Shown here in pieces: positions 8,479 through 15,726 of a stretch of DNA of 64,000 bases. The DNA lies in contig NZ_JBHLUE010000019.1 of the NCBI RefSeq assembly GCF_042434095.1, forward strand, positions 342,423-406,422, in the 5' to 3' direction. The notes under the pieces were generated by a model that did not search any database, had not been told where the DNA came from, and worked only from the letters and a program-made list of their open reading frames with translations. Made by a program: the position numbers and the translations under genes. The number at the start of each line of letters is the position of its first letter. Within the stretch, counting starts at the first letter, position 1. This DNA is from KBS50 sp042434095 (GTDB lineage: Bacteria; Actinomycetota; Actinomycetes; Mycobacteriales; Micromonosporaceae).

Positions 8479-8805
8479 TCAGGCGCCGGTAACCACCACG
8501 GTGGTCTCGAACCGCTCGGCGCCGGTGGAGCCGGCCCAATCGCGGCGGCGTGCCAGCCGTACGGGCGTGCTGCCGGGGCTCAGCGCGGCGAACCGGAACC
8601 GCCGCTCGCCGCCCCCACCGCGACCGGTCCCGTCCCCGGCGGCGTAGTCGTCGCCGTCGAGCCGGAGCACCTGCGGGTCGTACGCGTCGAGCGCCCACCG
8701 GTAGCCCGAGGTCGGTGTCTCGGGCAGCACGATCAGCACGATGTCCTCCGGCGCCGCCCGGTGGATCCCGCCGGCGGCGTCCCGGTCCAGTCTCAGCTCG
8801 GCCAT
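8479..8805 (-). CDS. Chagasin-like cysteine-protease inhibitor (MEROPS I42)
   Basis: 108 residues from an ATG at 8803-8805 with GGAGGG 8 nt upstream. The fold signature of I42 inhibitors is present: the TPTSGYRW loop (residues 30-37, matching the NPTTGY loop that enters the papain active site), a central Gly-rich loop (GRGGGGERRFRF) and the third loop region with RRRDW. These proteins block papain-like cysteine proteases. There is no signal peptide, so unlike many bacterial chagasins it should stay in the cytoplasm. No papain-like protease is encoded nearby, and the target is unknown. Confidence 0.8.
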   Translation of the reverse strand: MAELRLDRDAAGGIHRAAPEDIVLIVLPETPTSGYRWALDAYDPQVLRLDGDDYAAGDGTGRGGGGERRFRFAALSPGSTPVRLARRRDWAGSTGAERFETTVVVTGA

Positions 8806-8882
8806 GACCCATCCCTCCGCCACCGCATGTCCCGCCCATCGTCCGCCAGCGCCCCCCACGGGTAAAGCTCCGGGAGCGGGAA

Positions 8883-8928
8883 GGAAGGGCACCTTGTTAT
8901 CGCTTTTTGTAGCGGAAGGGGCCCTTCC
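8883..8928. terminator. Inverted-repeat hairpin, Micromonospora-type dispersed element
   Basis: Arms GGAAGGGC (8883-8890) and GCCCTTCC (8921-8928) enclose a second small stem, CGCT/AGCG, around a run of five T. It lies 77 nt upstream of the inhibitor start and downstream of the valS stop. I recall AAGGAAGGG...CCCTTCC repeats as common dispersed elements in Micromonospora-type genomes. A role as valS terminator is plausible. Confidence 0.5.
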
Positions 8929-9000
8929 TAACCCCCGGGCCGACGCCGGGCGCCGGCTGGACCTGCCGCGCCGGAAGCCTGCCGGCCCGGCCGCGCGTCG

Positions 9001-9100
9001 GGCGGGCCGGCCGCGCGCCGGGCGGACCCGCCGCGCGCCGGGCGGACCCGCCGCGCGCCGGGCGGACCCGCCGCGCGCCGGGCGGGCCGGCCGCGCGGCC
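9001..9100. repeat. 20-bp tandem repeat, five copies, after valS
   Basis: Five 20-bp units start at 9001, 9021, 9041, 9061 and 9081. Each is a variant of GGCGGACCCGCCGCGCGCCG and internally self-complementary. The array ends immediately before the stop codon of the synthetase gene at 9102-9104, so it is part of the 3' untranslated region and could fold into strong hairpins. Confidence 0.85.
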
Positions 9101-9101
9101 G

Positions 9102-11888
9102 TCAGCCGGCGGGCTCGACGGCGAGGTACAGGTCGGCCAGCCCGCTGGGCTCGTCGGCCGGCGCCAGCCGGACGGACTCCGCGCCGACGGCGGCCCGCAA
9201 CGGTTCGGCGATGGTCTCGGCGCGGTCCCGGGCGGCCGGCGTGCGGGCGTCCAGCACGAGCGCCCCGAGCCGGCCGCGACCCGGCAGGCCGGCGCGGGCC
9301 CGCAGGGATCGCACCGCGTCCAGCACGGTCACCAGGGCGTCCACCGCGGACCGGTCGCCGTCCCACTCCGGACGCGGCGCCGGCCAACCGGTGCGGTGCA
9401 GGCTCACCGGGTCGGCCGGGGTCCGGAACAGCCGCTGGTACTGGTCCTCGGTGATGAACGGCGCGAACGGCGCGAACAGCCCGAGCACCGTGCGGTAGAC
9501 CTCCCGCAGCGTGGCCCGGGCGCTTGCCCGGTCGGCCGGGGTGTGCCGGTCCGGGTCGTTGAACCGCTCCTTGACCAGCTCGATGTACCGGTCGCAGAAC
9601 ACCGCCCAGAAGAATCGCGAGGTGACCAGGTACGCCTGCGTGTAGTCGTACGCGTCGAACGCGGCCGTCGCCTCGCGGACGGTGTCGGCCAGGTGGGACA
9701 GCACCCACCGGTCCACCGGGGTCCGCTCGGCCACCGCCGGCGTGCCGCCCGGGGCCGGCGGGCCGGCCGGACCGGTCGGCGGCTGATCCGGCCCGGCCGG
9801 ATCGGCGCCGGTGTGCAGCGCGAGGAACCGGCCCACGTTCCACAACTTCACGGCGAGCTTGCGGCCGGTCCGCACATCCTTCTCGTGGTAACGCAGGTCG
9901 TTGCCGATCCGGGCACGGGCGGCCCAGAGCCGCAGCGCGTCCGCGCCGTACCGCTCGATGACCTGGTCGGGGACGTACCGGTTGAAGCCGTCGGCGGTGG
10001 TGGAGGCGGCCAGGTCGCGCTTGGCGATCTTCCGGCCCTGCTCGTTGAGGCCCCAGCCGGAGATCATCACGGCCTCCCACGGCAGCCGGTCGAAGAGCAG
10101 GTGCGACTGCACGAGGGTGTAGAACAGCCAGGTACGGATGATCTCGAACGCCTGGACGCGCAGGCTCATCGGCGCCACCGGTCCGTCCCCGGTGAAGCCG
10201 CGGGCGGCCCAGCCGTCGTTGATCTGCGGGCTGAGCGACGAGGTCATCCAGGTGTCCATCACGTCCGGCTCGCCGCGCAGGTCGGTGCCGCCGCAGTCGG
10301 GGCAGGCGGCCGCCGGCGGCGGGTCGGCCAGCGGGTCGACCGGCAGCGCGGCCGGGTCCGCGAGGATGGCCCGCTCGCAGTGGCCGCAGAACCACACCGG
10401 GAACGGGACGCCGTACCGGCGCTGCCGGCTGATGTTCCAGTCCCACTTCAGCCCGTTGATCCAGTCCTCCAGCCGGCGCCGCATGAACTCGGGCACCCAG
10501 GTCAGCTCGCCGGCCCGGGCCAGCAGCGCGGCCCGCTGGTCGCGCACGGCAACGAACCACTGCGGCCTGATCTGGAACTCCACCGGCGTACCGCAGCGCT
10601 CGTGCACGCCCACCACCTGCCGCAACGTGCGGCCCTCGCCCAGCGCGCCGGCCTCGGCGAGCCGCTTGAGCACGGCGGTCCGGGCCTGGGTGACCGGCAG
10701 GCCGGCGAACTCCCCCGCCGCCCCGGTGAGCCGACCGTCGGGGCCGATCACCAGCCGCAGGTCGAGCCGGTCCCGGCGCCACCGGGCCACGTCCTCGGAG
10801 TCGCCAAAGGTGCACACCATCATCAGGCCGGTCCCGAAGCCCGGATCCACCGACTCGTCGGCCAGGACCGGCACCTCGTACCCGAAGATCGGCACCGTGG
10901 CCGTGCCGCCGCGCAGCCCGGCGTAGCGCTCGTCGCCCGGGTGGTGGTAGAGCGCCACGCAGCCGGCCAGCAGCTCGGGCCGGGTGGTGGCGATGGTGAG
11001 CGGCGACCCGTCCGGCGCCCGGAAGCGGATGTCGTGGATCTTCCCGGACCGTTCCAGGTCGTCGATGTCGGCCTGCGCCAGCGACGTGCGGCACTCCGGG
11101 CACCACAGGATCGGGTCGGTGCCCCGGCGGATGTGCCCGGCCGCGTGCAGTTTCAGGAAGGCGCCCTGGGCGGTACGCCGGCACCGGTCGTCGATGGTCG
11201 AATAGCGCAGCGACCAGTCCACCGACAGGCCGATCCGCCGCCACAGGTCGGCGTAGACGGCCGCGGTGGTCCGGGTCTCGGCCAGGCACAGCTCGACGAA
11301 CTCGGCCCGGGGCAGGTCGGCCGCGCGAATGCCGAGCTTGCTCTCCACGTACCGCTCGGTGGGCAGGCCGTTGTCGTCGAAGCCCATCGGGTAGAAGATC
11401 CGGTCGCCGCGCATGCGCCGGTACCGGACGATGAAGTCCGGCTGCGAGTAGCTCATGGCATGGCCCACGTGCAGGTGCGACGCCGAGACGTACGGCGGCG
11501 GCGTGTCCACGCTGAACACCGGGCCGTGGCCGGCCGGGTCGAACCGGTGAATGTCGTGCTCGGCCCACAGCTCCCGGGCGGCCCGTTCGACGGCCCGGTG
11601 GTCGTAGGGGATGGATCCGGCGGGGCTCGGCCCGTCGCCGTCGGTCGCCGGCCGCGGGTCGGTCGCCGGCCGCGGGTCGGTGCGGGCAGTGGGGCCGGTC
11701 GCCGGCCGCGGGTCGGTGCCGGCAGTGGGGCCGGTCGCCGGCCGCGGGTCGGTGCGGGCAGTGGGGCCGGTCGCCGGCCGCGGGTCGGTGCCGGCAGTGG
11801 GGCCGGTCGCCGGCCGCGGGTCGGTCGCCGGCCGCGGGTCGGTGCGGGCGGTGGCGGGGCGCAGGTCGGTGCGCGAGGTAGCGGGCAT
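9102..11888 (-). CDS. valS: Valyl-tRNA synthetase, archaeal-like type, with disordered N-terminal extension
   Basis: 928 residues from an ATG at 11886-11888 with GAGAGG upstream. It charges tRNA-Val in the cytoplasm. Class Ia features in order: HVGH motif (HLHVGH, about 138-143), FDDNGLPTER, which is typical of archaeal-like ValRS, the CP1 editing segment ATTRPELLAGCVAL, two Cys clusters likely to bind zinc (CPEC and CGHC...CPDC), DWNISRQRRYGVPFPVW, and a KMSKS-loop equivalent reading KIAKR. The loop is unusual. Residues about 10-85 are a repetitive Pro/Ala/Thr extension encoded by tandem repeats. The 214-nt leader encodes a Val-rich peptide and alternative hairpins, suggesting attenuation by Val-tRNA supply. 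The Val-rich leader independently supports ValRS rather than IleRS or LeuRS. Confidence 0.88.
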   Translation of the reverse strand: MPATSRTDLRPATARTDPRPATDPRPATGPTAGTDPRPATGPTARTDPRPATGPTAGTDPRPATGPTARTDPRPATDPRPATDGDGPSPAGSIPYDHRAVERAARELWAEHDIHRFDPAGHGPVFSVDTPPPYVSASHLHVGHAMSYSQPDFIVRYRRMRGDRIFYPMGFDDNGLPTERYVESKLGIRAADLPRAEFVELCLAETRTTAAVYADLWRRIGLSVDWSLRYSTIDDRCRRTAQGAFLKLHAAGHIRRGTDPILWCPECRTSLAQADIDDLERSGKIHDIRFRAPDGSPLTIATTRPELLAGCVALYHHPGDERYAGLRGGTATVPIFGYEVPVLADESVDPGFGTGLMMVCTFGDSEDVARWRRDRLDLRLVIGPDGRLTGAAGEFAGLPVTQARTAVLKRLAEAGALGEGRTLRQVVGVHERCGTPVEFQIRPQWFVAVRDQRAALLARAGELTWVPEFMRRRLEDWINGLKWDWNISRQRRYGVPFPVWFCGHCERAILADPAALPVDPLADPPPAAACPDCGGTDLRGEPDVMDTWMTSSLSPQINDGWAARGFTGDGPVAPMSLRVQAFEIIRTWLFYTLVQSHLLFDRLPWEAVMISGWGLNEQGRKIAKRDLAASTTADGFNRYVPDQVIERYGADALRLWAARARIGNDLRYHEKDVRTGRKLAVKLWNVGRFLALHTGADPAGPDQPPTGPAGPPAPGGTPAVAERTPVDRWVLSHLADTVREATAAFDAYDYTQAYLVTSRFFWAVFCDRYIELVKERFNDPDRHTPADRASARATLREVYRTVLGLFAPFAPFITEDQYQRLFRTPADPVSLHRTGWPAPRPEWDGDRSAVDALVTVLDAVRSLRARAGLPGRGRLGALVLDARTPAARDRAETIAEPLRAAVGAESVRLAPADEPSGLADLYLAVEPAG
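11640..11857. repeat. 36-bp (2 x 18) tandem repeats encoding the valS N-terminal extension
   Basis: Alternating 18-bp blocks, one constant (GCCGGCCGCGGGTCGGT core) and one variable, build 12-residue units of the type DPRPATGPTAGT. The frame is kept throughout, so the repeat is translated. Boundaries are approximate. Confidence 0.8.
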
Positions 11889-11930
11889 GGTGCGAGAACG
11901 CCTCTCAGGCAGGGGAAGCACGACGAGGCG

Positions 11931-11966
11931 CGGCGCCGACCCGGGCGCCGTCGGGTCACGACGGCG
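11931..11966 (-). promoter_or_regulatory. Mutually exclusive hairpins in the valS leader (putative attenuator)
   Basis: Two stems compete for 11946-11950. The stem proximal to the leader peptide pairs 11959-11966 with 11946-11953 (8 bp, 5-nt loop). The stem nearer valS pairs 11944-11950 with 11931-11937 (7 bp GC-only, 6-nt loop). In the leader transcript the first would exclude the second, the arrangement expected of an attenuator. No U-tract follows, so the outcome could be Rho-assisted termination or control of translation. A weak GAGA/TCTC stem also covers the valS ribosome site. Confidence 0.55.
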
Positions 11967-12041
11967 GCGGCCGGGTGGGGACGCGCGCGATGATCGGCCG
12001 GTACGGCGGCCGCGCCGGAAAGCCTGGGATCGAGCCGTACG

Positions 12042-12104
12042 TCAGGCGACGGATACGGCTACTACTCGGCGTACTCGCAGGGGTCGGCGACGGGCAGCAG
12101 GCAT
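12042..12104 (-). CDS. Val-rich leader peptide of valS (20 residues)
   Basis: ATG at 12102-12104 and TGA at 12042-12044, with AAGGAG 10 nt upstream of the start. The peptide is MPAARRRPLRVRRVVAVSVA. Five of its last ten codons are Val, and four of those are GTA, a rare codon in DNA this GC-rich. It ends 153 nt upstream of the valyl-tRNA synthetase start. This matches the logic of ribosome-mediated attenuation: shortage of charged tRNA-Val stalls the ribosome on the Val run and alters folding of the hairpins at 11931-11966. Six Arg codons are also present, so an Arg effect cannot be excluded. No homologous family is known to me. Confidence 0.7.
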   Translation of the reverse strand: MPAARRRPLRVRRVVAVSVA

Positions 12105-12265
12105 GTCTCCGCACTCCTTCCGGGCGAGCGCCAGCAGTGGCTCGCCGACGGCACTCGTCGGCGCTGCCTCCCATGCTACCCGCTCGGCCCGCCCGCCGGG
12201 GTGCGCGGCTCGCGTACCCTGATCTTGCGCAATCTGGACGGACCTCGACGGACGGAGGCGGCGCG

Positions 12266-12907
12266 GTGGCCACGAAGGTTTCGCATCCGATGTTCGCTCG
12301 GATGTTCGAGCGGCAGATCGTGCGGCTGGACGCGGCCGGCGGGGCCGAGCTGCGGCACCGGCTGCTGGCCGGGCTGGCCGGCCGGGTCCTCGAGGTCGGC
12401 GCCGGCAGCGGCAGCAACTTTCCGCACTACCCGCCGACCGTGACCGGGGTGCTGGCGGTCGAGCCGGAGCCGCGGCTGCGGGCGGCCGCGGCGCGGGCGG
12501 CACCCGCCGCGCCGGTGCCGGTCACCGTCGTGGACGGGGTGGCGGACGCGCTGCCGGCCGCCGACGGCGAGTACGACGCGGTGGTGTTCTCCCTGGTGCT
12601 CTGCTCGGTGCCGGACCAGACCGCCGCGTTGGCCGAGGGCCGTCGGGCGCTGCGGCCCGGTGGCCAGGTGCGGTTCCTGGAGCATGTCCGCGCCGAGCGG
12701 CCGGGCGGGCTGCGCCGGGTGCAGCGGGCGGTGGACGCCACCGTCTGGCCGCTGTTCTGCGGCGGCTGCCACACGTCCCGGGACACCATCGGGGCCATCG
12801 AGGCCGCCGGGTTCGAGGTCACCGCGCTGGACCGGTTCCGCTTCCCCGAGACCCAGGTGCCGGTGCCGGCGGCCCCGCACGTGCTCGGCACGGCCGTACG
12901 CCGCTAG
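12266..12907 (+). CDS. Class I SAM-dependent methyltransferase
   Basis: 213 residues from a GTG at 12266 with GGAGG 7 nt upstream. Longer in-frame readings run back into the valS leader region and were rejected. Motif I, LEVGAGSGSNF (about 42-51), binds S-adenosylmethionine. DYDAVVFSLVLCSV-type motif II/III and ALRPGGQVRFLEHVRAE follow as in Methyltransf_11 proteins of the UbiE/phospholipid-methyltransferase-like group. A CGGCCHTS-like cysteine cluster (FCGGCHTSRDT) sits in the C-terminal half, typical of this subfamily. The substrate is unknown. It is divergent from the valS leader and shares its upstream region. Confidence 0.8.
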   Translation: MATKVSHPMFARMFERQIVRLDAAGGAELRHRLLAGLAGRVLEVGAGSGSNFPHYPPTVTGVLAVEPEPRLRAAAARAAPAAPVPVTVVDGVADALPAADGEYDAVVFSLVLCSVPDQTAALAEGRRALRPGGQVRFLEHVRAERPGGLRRVQRAVDATVWPLFCGGCHTSRDTIGAIEAAGFEVTALDRFRFPETQVPVPAAPHVLGTAVRR

Positions 12908-12978
12908 CTCAGCCGCGCGCCCGGGCCGGCGCGGCCATAACGCCGCTAACTCATCCGCGCGCCCGGGCCGGTGCCGCG
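12901..12978. repeat. Direct duplication of about 33 bp between convergent genes
   Basis: 12901-12933 and 12943-12978 carry two similar copies of a segment containing CCGCTA(G/A)CTCA and GCGCGCCCGGGCCGG. The first copy holds the methyltransferase stop and the second the RNase HI stop region. It looks like tandem duplication across the gene ends. Confidence 0.7.
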
Positions 12979-13436
12979 GCGGCGCGGGCCTCGGTCATGC
13001 CGCGGTTGGCCAGGCCGTCGGCCCGGTCGTTCTCCGGGTGCCCGCTATGGCCCTTCACCCACAGCCAGGTGACGTCGTGCCGGGCGCACGCCGACTCCAG
13101 CCGCTGCCACAGGTCCGCGTTCTTCACCGGCTGCTTGGCGGCGGTCTTCCAGCCGTTGCGCTTCCACGACGCCAGCCAGCCGGTGATGCCGTTGCGCACG
13201 TACGTGCTGTCGGTGTGCAGCCGCACGGTGACCGGCCGGGTGAGGCTCTCCAACGCCTGGATGGCGGCCATCAGCTCCATCCGGTTGTTGGTGGTGCCGG
13301 CCGGCTCGCCGCCGCACAGCTCCCGCTCGTGCCCGCCGTACCGCAGCAGCGCGCCCCAGCCGCCCGGGCCCGGGTTGCCGCTGCACGCGCCGTCGGTCCA
13401 GATCTCCACGGCCCCACCGGCCGCCGCCTCCACCAT
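12951..13436 (-). CDS. rnhA: Ribonuclease HI
   Basis: 161 residues from the ATG at 13434-13436. A TTG 9 nt upstream is less likely. It degrades the RNA strand of RNA-DNA hybrids. All four carboxylates are present: D15 (WTDGAC), E54 (NRMELMAA), D76 (HTDSTYV) and D140 (ENDRAD), plus the catalytic-loop His in WVKGHSGHPEN. The basic handle region (WKRNGWKTAAKQPVKN) is complete, so the protein is very close in layout to E. coli RNase HI. It lies just downstream of a GNAT acetyltransferase gene on the same strand, 10 nt from its stop, so the two are probably co-transcribed. Confidence 0.95.
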   Translation of the reverse strand: MVEAAAGGAVEIWTDGACSGNPGPGGWGALLRYGGHERELCGGEPAGTTNNRMELMAAIQALESLTRPVTVRLHTDSTYVRNGITGWLASWKRNGWKTAAKQPVKNADLWQRLESACARHDVTWLWVKGHSGHPENDRADGLANRGMTEARAAAAPARARG

Positions 13437-13446
13437 GCCCGGCAAC

Positions 13447-14019
13447 CTACCGGCCGGTCGGCGGCCCCGGTGCGACCGCCCCGCCGGCCCAGGCTTCGCG
13501 GCTCACCCGGTAGACCACCTGGCGGCGGTACGGTCCCTCCGGGGCGTCGGGGTCGTCATGGTCGTCGGCCGAGTCGGTGGTCATGCCGAGCCGGCGCATC
13601 ACCGCCTGGGACCGCAGGTTGCCGGCCGCCGTGATGGCCAGGATCTCGGCCAGCCCCAGGGTCTCGAAGCCGTACGCCAGCACCGCCCGGGCCGCCTCGG
13701 TGGCGTACCCGTGCCCCCACGCCGATCGGGCCAGCCGCCAGCCGGCCTCGATCCCGGTCACCGGCAGCCCGTCGTCCACCCGGTCCAGACCGGTGAAGCC
13801 GATGAACTCGCCGGTGTCGCGCACCTCCGCCGCCCACAACCCGAAGCCGTTCCGGTCCAGGTCCGACTGGAAGTTGCGGACCGACGCCGCGGCCTGCTCC
13901 GGGGTGAGCACCGGGCCCAGGTACTCCCGGACGGCCGGGTCGGCGTTCATGGCGGCCCAGGCCGGCAGGTCGGAGTCGCGCCAGTCCCGCAGGACCAGGC
14001 GTTCGGTGGTGATCAGCAC
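13447..14019 (-). CDS. GNAT-family N-acetyltransferase (RimJ/RimL-like)
   Basis: 190 residues. The N-terminal LITTERLVLRDWRDSDLPAW and the acetyl-CoA loop region AGWRLARSAWGHGYATEAARAVLAYGFETLGL, followed by NLRSQAVMRRLGM, are characteristic of the Acetyltransf_3 (RimJ/RimL) group, which acetylates N-terminal or small-molecule amines. The length is normal. It precedes rnhA on the same strand with almost no spacing. The substrate is unknown. Confidence 0.88.
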   Translation of the reverse strand: MLITTERLVLRDWRDSDLPAWAAMNADPAVREYLGPVLTPEQAAASVRNFQSDLDRNGFGLWAAEVRDTGEFIGFTGLDRVDDGLPVTGIEAGWRLARSAWGHGYATEAARAVLAYGFETLGLAEILAITAAGNLRSQAVMRRLGMTTDSADDHDDPDAPEGPYRRQVVYRVSREAWAGGAVAPGPPTGR

Positions 14020-14139
14020 GCCGGAAGGCTACGCGGGGAGCGGCCGGGCGGCAGCCGGATTTCGCCGGCTTCCGAGGGTCGAGGCCCGTCGATGCAAGCT
14101 GATACCGTACGGGGACGGCTCGGGCACGGACGGTGAGCG

Positions 14140-15285
14140 ATGACGGTCAACCCGCTGGTCGCCGGCCGGCTGGACACGCCGGTGGACGCCTGGTCCGGCG
14201 TCTGGATCGCCGAGGACATCGAGCTGATCAACCAGGGGATCCGCTTCGGCAGCTGGATCGACACCGGACTCGGCGTGATCGGCGCCGGACTGGACGCCCT
14301 GGCCGCCGTCTCCGACCCGATCGGCACGCTGCTGCAGTACGGCGTCGCCTGGATCATCGAGCACGTCAAGCCACTCAGCCAGGCGCTCGACTGGCTCGCC
14401 GGCGACCCGGGCGCCATCGCCGGGCACGCGCAGACCTGGCGCAACGTCGCCACGAGCCTGCATCAGCAGGCCCAGCAGGCGGCGACCAGCGTCCGGCTCG
14501 ACCTGACCGAGTGGAGCGGTGCCGCCAGCGACGCGTACCGGACCTGGGCCAACGAGCAGCAGCAGGCCGTCGCCGGGCTGGCCGGCGCGGCCGAGGCGAT
14601 GGCGCTGATCACCGAGGGCGCCGGGGCGCTGATCGCCGCGGTCCGGCTGCTGGTCCGGGACGCCATCGCCACGTGCGTCTCGCGGCTCATCACGTACGCG
14701 GCCGAGGAGGCGGCCACCCTGGGCATCGCCACTCCCCTCGTGGTCGAGCAGGTCAGCACCCTGGTCGCCTCGTGGGCCGCGAAGATCGCGCGCTGGTTGA
14801 ACGGCCTGCTGAGCAGCCTCCGGGCGCTGCTGCCGACCACCCGGCGACTGGCCCAACTCATCGAGCGGCTCAAGCAGATCCTCGGCCGTCTCCGTCGCGG
14901 CGAATCTGGCCCGGGTCGACCCGGCCGGAACAGCCGCGACCAACTGCTCGACGAGCTGAGGCGGCAGGGCGTGAAGCACAATCCCGAGGACATGGTCCAC
15001 ATCGGCCGGGATGCGGAGGGCCGGATCGTCTTTCTCGAGAACGGAAACGACCGCGCGGGTCTCCAGCACCTCCTCAATCGCCATGCCGGCGACTTCGACA
15101 AGGTTTGCGTCGTACGGGATAAAATCGGGGACCTCGTGTTCGCCGCGGTGACCACGGGAAAGCAGATCGGCCTGCAGCGGAGCCGACCGATATACGAGGT
15201 CTTGTTCGAGGGAAAGACATACCGGCTGGCCGTGTCGGTCGGGAACAACGGCTTCATCGTGGGGGCGAATCCGGTTGGACGCTGA
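14140..15285 (+). CDS. WXG-like polymorphic toxin, probable BECR-fold RNase C-terminus
   Basis: 381 residues. The N-terminal about 250 residues are helical and resemble ESX/WXG secretion regions, with a WSG turn between helices (125-127) and Ala-rich helices after it. After a Gly/Arg/Pro hinge (255-263) comes a compact domain of about 120 residues with GLQHLLNRHAGDF (H310, H315), RSRPIYEVLFEGKTYRLAVSVGNNGFIVGANP. This order of helix with His, then beta-strands, resembles barnase-EndoU-colicin-RelE type RNase toxins; the assignment is an inference. Codons in the tip (for example GATAAAATC, ATATAC, AAGACATAC) are visibly less GC-rich than the body, as expected for an exchanged toxin cassette. 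The next gene overlaps it and would be the immunity gene. Confidence 0.68.
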   Translation: MTVNPLVAGRLDTPVDAWSGVWIAEDIELINQGIRFGSWIDTGLGVIGAGLDALAAVSDPIGTLLQYGVAWIIEHVKPLSQALDWLAGDPGAIAGHAQTWRNVATSLHQQAQQAATSVRLDLTEWSGAASDAYRTWANEQQQAVAGLAGAAEAMALITEGAGALIAAVRLLVRDAIATCVSRLITYAAEEAATLGIATPLVVEQVSTLVASWAAKIARWLNGLLSSLRALLPTTRRLAQLIERLKQILGRLRRGESGPGRPGRNSRDQLLDELRRQGVKHNPEDMVHIGRDAEGRIVFLENGNDRAGLQHLLNRHAGDFDKVCVVRDKIGDLVFAAVTTGKQIGLQRSRPIYEVLFEGKTYRLAVSVGNNGFIVGANPVGR

Positions 15286-15616
15286 GAGAGATGCGTTGCG
15301 GGTGATGGCCGACTACGGCTGCTTTCCGCTGTGGCTACGGCGGCCAGCTTCGAGCGAGAACACCGATCCCACGTCGCTGCCCATCTCCACCGGGCTTGTC
15401 GACGGGCTGATGGCTTGGGCGCAGCGTTACGATGCGACCCTTGATGAGGATGACCCGACGGCCTCGGGCTTCCCTGACGCCCGAAGCGAGTTGGAGTTCC
15501 GGGAGGAAGGCCTTCGACTGGCCAGGCAGCTCGCGGCCGAACTCGGCCCACGCTATCTCGTGGAGTACTACGACGAGGGCAGCGGCGCGCCTCACCCCGT
15601 CACCTCGGTCGGCTGA
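15275..15616 (+). CDS. Putative immunity protein for the adjacent toxin
   Basis: 113 residues if read from TTG at 15275, overlapping the toxin by 11 nt. A GTG at 15302 region or ATG at 15304 would give a shorter form of about 103 residues starting MADYGCFPLW, which fits the family better. It matches a small acidic protein family I recall in actinobacteria, with the pattern ADYG..PLW, LPIS..LVDGLMAWAQRYDATLDEDDPTASGF and EGLRLARQLAAELGPRYLVEYYDE, often found behind toxin genes. Low-GC codon use resembles that of the toxin tip. The role as immunity protein is inferred from overlap, size and acidity. Confidence 0.65.
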   Translation: MDAERDALRVMADYGCFPLWLRRPASSENTDPTSLPISTGLVDGLMAWAQRYDATLDEDDPTASGFPDARSELEFREEGLRLARQLAAELGPRYLVEYYDEGSGAPHPVTSVG

Positions 15617-15726
15617 GCTGGCGATGCCGACGGCCGACGGGCTGGAGCGGACGCTACAACGCCAACCCCGCCCGAGGTGAGCCGGCGCCATCGGGTCTAC
15701 CCGACACGCGTGGCGACTCCGGGTCT

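Noticed and set aside
9001..9100. CRISPR-like repeats
   Set aside because: The 20-bp units are contiguous with no unique spacers and no cas genes are present.
8806..11568. Long open frame inside valS in another phase
   Set aside because: Composition is Arg/Pro/Gly-rich and unlike any protein family; valS motifs fall in the other frame. Only its last part, the I42 inhibitor, is real.
11889..12265. T-box riboswitch in the valS leader
   Set aside because: A CGGCGCCGCG stretch resembles the T-box core only weakly, and no Stem I or specifier loop could be drawn. The Val-rich ORF explains the leader better.
12900..12960. tRNA gene (TAGCTCAG-like sequence)
   Set aside because: No acceptor stem, anticodon arm or T-loop could be formed; the sequence is a duplicated gene end.
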